DNA of 10,577 bases, taken from positions 1 to 10,577 of the forward strand of contig JALRGZ010000178.1 in the NCBI GenBank assembly GCA_023253295.1, written 5' to 3'. The notes beneath the pieces are model-generated. The model did no database searches, had not been told where the DNA came from, and was given only the letters and a program-made list of their open reading frames with translations. Position numbers and translations under genes: made by a program. Source of the stretch: Flavobacterium sp. GTDB taxonomy: Bacteria > Bacteroidota > Bacteroidia > Flavobacteriales > Flavobacteriaceae. Shown piece by piece: positions 6,493 to 10,577 of this stretch (positions are counted from its first letter, which is position 1; each line of letters begins with the position of its first letter).

Positions 6493-7647
6493 ATGAAAAC
6501 GAAACTACTAACATTAATCGCCTTTTTTAGTCTATTTACACTTCAGGCTCAAGAAACTTCTAAAAAACCAGTAAAAAAAGTAACTCCCGTAAAAATCAAG
6601 GAAGATGGTATTTTTGCAACAATTAACACCAATAAAGGTGTAATTATTTTAGATTTATATTTCCAAAAAGCCCCCATAACCGTTGCTAACTTCATTAGCT
6701 TAGCTCAAGGCAAAAATGAATTTGTTACCGACAAAAAATTAAAAGGAAAACCTTTTTACAATGGTTTAAAATTCCACCGAGTTATTAAAGATTTTATGAT
6801 TCAAGGTGGAGATCCGCTAGGAAATGGTTCCGGAGAACCTGGTTATGCTTTCAAAGATGAATTTCTTCCTGAATTAAAATTTGACAAAGGAGGGATTTTA
6901 GCTATGGCTAATTCTGGTCCAAAAACAAATGGAAGTCAATTTTTCATCACACATAAAGAAACACCTTGGTTAAACGGCAAACACACCATTTTTGGACATG
7001 TAGTACAGGGAATGGATGTAGTTAACAATATTGCTCAAGATGATGTAATTAAAAGTATCATTATAACCCAAAATGGATCTTTTGCTAAAAAATTCAAAGC
7101 CGAAAAAGTATTTGCAAATTATTATAACAACAAAGCCGAAGAGGAAAGAAAAGAAGCTGAAGCAAAAGCTGAAGCAGAAAGAATTCTAAAAGAAAAAATG
7201 GAAACTTTAACCAAAGAAAAAGCCGCCTATCTTAATACTCAAAAAACAACTGCTACCACTACTCCATCAGGTTTAGCATATAAAATCACTCAAAAAGGTA
7301 GTGGAGCAAAACCAGCTGCAGGGACAACAGTTTACTTCCATTATTCTGGTTATTTTGAAGATGGAAAATTATTTGACAGTAGCCTCGAAGAAGTTGCCAA
7401 AGAAAATAACCAATTCAACGAAATGAGAGCTATGCAGGGAGGCTACAAAGCTTTCCCTTTTGAGATAGGCAAAAAAGACGGTATGATTCCTGGATTTATC
7501 GAAGCCATCAATCTACTTTCTTTTGGTGATAAAATGATTGCTTACATTCCGTCAAAATTAGCTTATGGTGAAGCTGGTGCCGGCGGTGTTATCCCTCCAA
7601 ATGCTACCTTAATTTTCGAATTAGAAATTTTCGATAAACAGAAATAA
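6493..7647 (+). CDS. Exported peptidyl-prolyl isomerase, cyclophilin-FKBP fusion
   Basis: The product is 384 aa and a full-length paralogue of the preceding lipoprotein. It has an ordinary Sec signal peptide (residues 1-19 or 20, cleavage near LQA-Q), so it should be soluble in the periplasm or secreted. A Lys/Pro-rich spacer precedes the cyclophilin domain (about 38-205), which has R96, F101, Q104, Q149, F151, W159 and H164. Next is a Glu/Lys/Ala-rich, probably coiled-coil linker (about 212-245). The FKBP domain (about 258-384) has D295, IPGF and AYG (Y358). All key isomerase residues visible in cyclophilin A and FKBP12 comparisons are present, apart from the variable Trp of the FKBP pocket. 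It is the last gene of the nrnA-gldI-PPIase run and ends at a strong terminator. Confidence 0.92.
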   Translation: MKTKLLTLIAFFSLFTLQAQETSKKPVKKVTPVKIKEDGIFATINTNKGVIILDLYFQKAPITVANFISLAQGKNEFVTDKKLKGKPFYNGLKFHRVIKDFMIQGGDPLGNGSGEPGYAFKDEFLPELKFDKGGILAMANSGPKTNGSQFFITHKETPWLNGKHTIFGHVVQGMDVVNNIAQDDVIKSIIITQNGSFAKKFKAEKVFANYYNNKAEEERKEAEAKAEAERILKEKMETLTKEKAAYLNTQKTTATTTPSGLAYKITQKGSGAKPAAGTTVYFHYSGYFEDGKLFDSSLEEVAKENNQFNEMRAMQGGYKAFPFEIGKKDGMIPGFIEAINLLSFGDKMIAYIPSKLAYGEAGAGGVIPPNATLIFELEIFDKQK

Positions 7648-7670
7648 ACAATATTATTCCCCAAATATGA

Positions 7671-7704
7671 AAATCCGATTTGCGAAAGTGAATCGGATTT
7701 TTTT
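7671..7704 (+). terminator. Intrinsic terminator of the PPIase operon
   Basis: AAATCCGATT (7671-7680) pairs with AATCGGATTT (7691-7700). The stem continues inward through U-G, G-U and C-G pairs to a GAAA tetraloop (7684-7687). Seven Ts follow (7698-7704). It lies 23 bases after the stop codon of the last PPIase gene, so it ends that transcript. Confidence 0.92.
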
Positions 7705-7787
7705 AATTATTTCAAATTCGAACAGTATAAATTATTAGCAATTTCTTATATTTTTATTATATTAGAGAAATTCTAAAATAGAAAAAC

Positions 7788-8009
7788 ATGAATCTGTCTA
7801 AAATTATTGCCCTGATTTTAATTATTATAAGTTTAGGATTAGGCTATTCCGGTTTGAACAAAATAAAAGAAAACTCAGCTGAAGTTAATTTGCTTGGCTT
7901 AAAAATAGAAGCTTCCAATCAATCCGAAAAACAACAAGGTTATATTTATCTGGGACTCGCTGTTGCACTCCTGGCTGGCGGTCTTTATACTCTTAATAAA
8001 TCAAAATAA
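7788..8009 (+). CDS. Small two-helix membrane protein of unknown function
   Basis: The product is 73 aa. A hydrophobic N-terminal segment (about 5-23) and a second one (about 52-68) flank a polar stretch with KIKENSAEV and EASNQSEKQQ. The layout and the G-Y/F-x-G-x(n) start resemble the small DUF3185-type membrane proteins, but I would not assign the family firmly. The start is an ATG with an A-rich upstream and no Shine-Dalgarno. A possible -7 element TATATTTT (7748-7755, one mismatch) precedes it without a convincing -33 partner. The terminator upstream separates it from the PPIase operon. It converges on the minus-strand gene at 8079-8519. Function is unknown. Confidence 0.75.
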   Translation: MNLSKIIALILIIISLGLGYSGLNKIKENSAEVNLLGLKIEASNQSEKQQGYIYLGLAVALLAGGLYTLNKSK

Positions 8010-8019
8010 CCCAAAAAAC

Positions 8020-8058
8020 AAAACCCTTTTAATTTGTCAAACAAACTAAAAGAGTTTT
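8020..8058 (-). terminator. Hairpin terminator between convergent genes
   Basis: Arms 8020-8036 and 8042-8058 (17 bases each, 5-base loop) are complementary. The two exceptions are A-C mismatches in plus-strand RNA but G-U wobbles in minus-strand RNA. The minus-strand RNA therefore forms an unbroken stem, followed by TTTTGTTTTTT. It lies 20 bases past the stop of the minus-strand gene and 10 bases past the stop of the plus-strand gene. It is best read as the terminator of the minus-strand gene and may work weakly in the other direction. Confidence 0.8.
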
Positions 8059-8078
8059 CTTTATATTTTAAATGGATA

Positions 8079-8519
8079 TTATTTCTTTCCAAATTTCCAC
8101 TCAAACTCATCTTTATCATTGATGATAGCGCCTATTTCTAATTTTACTACTTCTTCAAATTCAGTTTGGAATAACAACCAATTGTCTTCGTTAAAATAGT
8201 TTTCAAAAGTATCAAACTCTTCCTGAGTAAATTTGGTGATGTTCTTTGCTGCCAATTCGTTCTTAACAACCTTGATATTCTTACCGATTACCTTATTTCC
8301 AAATAATTCCAAATCCGGACTGGAAGCTACAATGTACCCCATTTTAAAATCTTCGTCTTTATAAAAAGTCAAACGCATTTTAAACTTATTATAAGTAAAA
8401 ATTACATTATCATCTTCGTCTTTGTAATTTCTGTCTGGCTTCCCATAAACAGCCTCAACATCTTTTTGTTTCATCCCGAAAATGAGTTTATCAATTCCGT
8501 TCTTAAGGTTGATTTTCAT
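8079..8519 (-). CDS. Cytoplasmic protein of unknown function
   Basis: The product is 146 aa from the ATG at 8519-8517. A TTG seven codons further out (8540) is open but overlaps a possible -7-like element (GAACTTTG), so I prefer the ATG. There is no signal peptide or membrane segment. The protein is acidic and Lys-rich and mixes alpha and beta segments. The start IDKLIFGMKQKDVEAVYGKP follows the 'fGMs.eeV...lGkP' pattern seen at the start of many small alpha/beta proteins, including BamE-like folds, and a weaker echo (VIGKNIKVVKNELAAKN) follows near residue 85. I do not recognise the family. It is transcribed alone, between a shared terminator and a divergent P-type ATPase gene. Confidence 0.75.
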   Translation of the reverse strand: MKINLKNGIDKLIFGMKQKDVEAVYGKPDRNYKDEDDNVIFTYNKFKMRLTFYKDEDFKMGYIVASSPDLELFGNKVIGKNIKVVKNELAAKNITKFTQEEFDTFENYFNEDNWLLFQTEFEEVVKLEIGAIINDKDEFEWKFGKK

Positions 8520-8541
8520 ATCTAAATAATTTTGCTGCAAA

Positions 8542-8595
8542 GTTCGAAAACTTTTTCACATCTCGAACATTTTAGTCATTTATAATCTTAAGATT
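8542..8595. promoter_or_regulatory. Two inverted repeats in the divergent promoter region
   Basis: GTTCGA (8542-8547) and TCGAAC (8563-8568) form a 6-base inverted repeat with a 15-base spacer just upstream of the minus-strand gene. Further on, AATCTTAAGATT (8584-8595) is a perfect 12-base palindrome. Both are the size of dimeric-regulator operators and lie between a gene of unknown function and a metal ATPase gene, but nothing identifies a regulator. Confidence 0.3.
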
Positions 8596-8722
8596 TTATT
8601 AAAGCTAAAGTAGTTACGATAAATTATGAGTAAATTTAATATGTAAAGATTATTTCTTACGTTCAAAAACAGAAACATTTCAACTATTTAACTGTTTATA
8701 GTTCAAACAAAATCCTATTCTT

Positions 8723-10543
8723 ATGAACCTACCTTTTAAAGATAGAAAATTTGTTTTTTTACTCCTTTCGGTCAGTACCGTCATCATTCTAGAAATACTT
8801 TCCCTGATGGGAATTCATTTACCAATGCCGTATGCTCCTTTTGTTTTCTGTAGCTTCATTATCCTCATTGGTTATGAAGTCATTTTAAAAGGAGTACAAT
8901 CACTACTTAAATTCAACTTTAGCAGTATCAATTTGCTAATGACCATCGCCGTTATTGCTGCCTTATATTTGGGCGAATATCCTGAAGCAGCAGTAGTTAT
9001 TGTACTCTATGTTTTAGGCGAAAGATTAGAAGACATTGGACTCGAAAACTCTAAATCGGCTTTGGACCAGTTGATTAAAAGCGAACCCAAAACTGCATTT
9101 GTAAAAAAATTGCATCAGCAAGTACCTGTGGAACAAATCGAAATAGGCACTACAATCCAAATTAAACCGGGTGAAGTAATTCCTCTGGATGGTAAGATAA
9201 CATTTGGCGAAAGTCTGATAGACGAATCGGCCATTACAGGTGAACCGATTGCTAAAGAAAAACAAGTGGGTGATTTGGTTTTTGCAGGTACCTTGAACGG
9301 AAATGGTTATATTGAAATAAAAACCAGCAAACTTTCCTCTGACACTACTTTTGCTAAAATCATCCAACTCACCTTTGAAGCAAATGCCGCCAAAAGTGAC
9401 ACACAAAAATTCATTCAAAAATTCTCAAAACTCTATACTCCTATTATCATTGGCTTAGCCCTATTAATTTTTACTATACCCGTTTTCATTTTTGATCTGG
9501 ACTTCAATCATTGGCTCAAACAAGCCGTTACCCTTTTAGTAATTGCCTGTCCTTGTGCCTTAGTGATTTCAACTCCTGTAGCTATTTATGCTGCAATTGG
9601 TAACGCTTCCGCAAAAGGCGCTCTGGTAAAAGGAGGAAAATACATTGAAGCCTTAGCCGAAATTCAGGCTATTGCTGTTGACAAAACCCGAACCATCACC
9701 TATGGAACTCCGGTAGTTTCGGACGTATATCCATTAATAGGAACCAGCCGGGAAGATTTACTTTCCTGTACAGCAGGTGCCGAGATGTTTTCGGAACATC
9801 CATTAGCCCAAGCCATCATAAATGCCAGCAAATCGGAAGGATTTGAACCTCATATTTCCAGAGATTTTAAAAGTATTATGGGAAAAGGAGCTACTGCCAA
9901 ATGTGTCGTTTGTCAAATTGATACAGTGCTGGTGGGTAAATTGGAATTCATCCGGGAATACCATGACGTTTCTGAAGAAGTAGAAGCTATCGTTGCCCAA
10001 TTGTCTACCGAAGGCAAAACAAGCGTAGTAGTGAGTTTTGGTGAGGGTGTGGTTGGAATTATTGGATTAACCGATGAAATCAAACCCGATAGCCGCAGAG
10101 CTATTCAGGAAATTCACGATGAAAATATTGACGTTATTATGCTTACGGGTGATACCGAAAAATCGGCTCATTTTGTTGCCCGTCAGGTAGGAATCACTAA
10201 AGTATTTGGAAACTTATTACCGGAGCAAAAATCGGAAGAAATTAAAGCGCTGTTACAACAATACGACAAAGTTGCCATGGTAGGCGACGGTATCAATGAT
10301 GCACCCGCATTGGCTTTAAGTACAGTAGGAATTGCCATGGGAGCAGCCGGAAGCGATACAGCTATAGAAACAGCCAACATTGCCTTAATGAACGACCAGC
10401 TTTCCTTAATTCCTTTCCTTATCCGATTGAGCAAAAAAACCATGAAACAAATAAGCAGTATACCCAGCAGGAACTGTGTAGGTTCCTTTCAAAGATTGAC
10501 CGACACCTGCAACGATGCGGGCAACCGTAGTTGCGCCTTTTAG
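8723..10543 (+). CDS. Heavy-metal P1B-type ATPase (Zn/Cd/Pb type), C-terminally truncated
   Basis: The open frame is 606 codons, but only about 1-577 look native. It has no N-terminal HMA metal-binding domain. The order is membrane helices (about 10-95), actuator domain with TGEP (172-175), helices around the metal-site CPC (276-278, ACPCALVISTPVA), phosphorylation motif, nucleotide domain with SEHP (357-360), MLTGD and GDGINDAP (521-528). CPC followed by ALVISTP fits Zn/Cd/Pb exporters. The phosphorylation motif reads DKTRT (D320, R323) where DKTGT is expected. Normal proteins continue past KKTMKQI with two more membrane helices; here they are replaced by 29 unrelated residues, coinciding with a GC jump and a phage-like sequence. 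As it stands the pump would lack its last helices. The gene looks somewhat more GC-rich than its neighbours. Confidence 0.88.
   Translation: MNLPFKDRKFVFLLLSVSTVIILEILSLMGIHLPMPYAPFVFCSFIILIGYEVILKGVQSLLKFNFSSINLLMTIAVIAALYLGEYPEAAVVIVLYVLGERLEDIGLENSKSALDQLIKSEPKTAFVKKLHQQVPVEQIEIGTTIQIKPGEVIPLDGKITFGESLIDESAITGEPIAKEKQVGDLVFAGTLNGNGYIEIKTSKLSSDTTFAKIIQLTFEANAAKSDTQKFIQKFSKLYTPIIIGLALLIFTIPVFIFDLDFNHWLKQAVTLLVIACPCALVISTPVAIYAAIGNASAKGALVKGGKYIEALAEIQAIAVDKTRTITYGTPVVSDVYPLIGTSREDLLSCTAGAEMFSEHPLAQAIINASKSEGFEPHISRDFKSIMGKGATAKCVVCQIDTVLVGKLEFIREYHDVSEEVEAIVAQLSTEGKTSVVVSFGEGVVGIIGLTDEIKPDSRRAIQEIHDENIDVIMLTGDTEKSAHFVARQVGITKVFGNLLPEQKSEEIKALLQQYDKVAMVGDGINDAPALALSTVGIAMGAAGSDTAIETANIALMNDQLSLIPFLIRLSKKTMKQISSIPSRNCVGSFQRLTDTCNDAGNRSCAF
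10448..10453. other. Probable chimeric junction inside the ATPase gene
   Basis: Left of this point the plus strand encodes a typical P1B ATPase ending KKTMKQI. Right of it ATPase similarity stops and the minus strand reads as another protein. The bases CAAATA fit both readings (Gln-Ile of the ATPase, Tyr-Leu of the phage-like frame), which is the short shared sequence expected at an assembly or recombination join. Confidence 0.65.
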
Positions 10544-10577
10544 CACGTTTATCTGACCGACGTTAGAAGACGTCCCA
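10448..10577 (-). CDS. Phage structural-protein-like fragment, open at the window end
   Basis: The frame starting at 10576 on the minus strand reads without stops for 43 codons up to the junction. The peptide begins GTSSNVGQINVLKGATTVAR and ends GTYTVPAGYTAYL. The TSNVG...GxGQS/T...YTVPAGYTAYL pattern recalls structural proteins of marine tailed phages; this is recognition from memory, not a search. Past the junction the same frame runs through antisense ATPase sequence to a stop at 10408-10406, which should not be counted as protein. GC is about 51% (63 of 124 bases after 10453), far above the surrounding genome. Neither end of the gene is present. Confidence 0.5.

Noticed and set aside
8520..8540. 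TTG start at 8540 adding seven residues to the minus-strand 146-aa gene
   Set aside because: The in-frame ATG at 8519 is a better start, and the TTG overlaps a possible -7-like element (GAACTTTG). The added residues show no family feature.
9026..9418. 130-codon antisense open frame inside the ATPase gene
   Set aside because: The opposite strand has complete P-type ATPase motifs through this stretch. The antisense product is Phe/Cys-rich and without recognisable features, as expected for a shadow.
10183..10443. 86-codon antisense open frame at the ATPase 3' end
   Set aside because: It mirrors the GDGINDAP region of the ATPase and is not in the frame of the phage-like fragment.
10454..10543. 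C-terminal 29 residues of the ATPase frame as a genuine variant tail
   Set aside because: The tail has no membrane helix, is out of character with the family, and lies in sequence with higher GC that reads better on the other strand.

Overview
The window looks like chromosomal DNA of a Flavobacterium-type member of the Bacteroidota. It is AT-rich. Genes start without Shine-Dalgarno sequences, usually behind A-rich stretches. Two upstream regions carry the Bacteroidota TTTG / TAnnTTTG promoter pair. A gldI gliding-motility lipoprotein gene is present, and the signal peptides and lipoboxes are typical of the group.

Layout. The left edge holds the first 22 codons of guaA (GMP synthase) on the minus strand, with a promoter so close that its mRNA may be leaderless. 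Upstream of it, also on the minus strand, lie two paralogous exported proteins of unknown function (231 and 203 aa). From 1855 to 8009 everything is on the plus strand. It starts with a RidA-like protein that lacks the usual catalytic Arg, followed by a long 23-bp-stem hairpin. Next is a CLC antiporter whose filter motifs (GREGT, GGEVTP) fit the fluoride/proton CLC-F branch better than a chloride channel. Then comes a likely operon: a DHH/DHHA1 nanoRNase/pAp phosphatase (NrnA type), gldI, and two tandem cyclophilin-FKBP fusion proteins, one a lipoprotein and one with an ordinary signal peptide. It ends in a clear intrinsic terminator. A 73-aa two-helix membrane protein follows. It converges on a minus-strand gene of unknown function (146 aa), with a hairpin terminator between them.

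The right end is a heavy-metal P-type ATPase (Zn/Cd type, CPC motif) of somewhat higher GC. It has DKTRT where P-type ATPases have DKTGT. It loses its C-terminal membrane helices at about 10453, where homology stops abruptly. The last ~124 bases are about 51% GC by hand count. Read on the minus strand they encode a fragment resembling a marine-phage structural protein, which suggests a chimeric assembly join or, less likely, a real phage insertion.

How the genes work together. The nrnA-gldI-PPIase block is the functional core: three consecutive exported peptidyl-prolyl isomerases with five isomerase domains, serving envelope protein folding and gliding/type IX secretion. The CLC and the ATPase deal with toxic ions. 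No tRNA, rRNA, CRISPR array or insertion sequence was seen, and no gene-free stretch exceeds about 235 bases.
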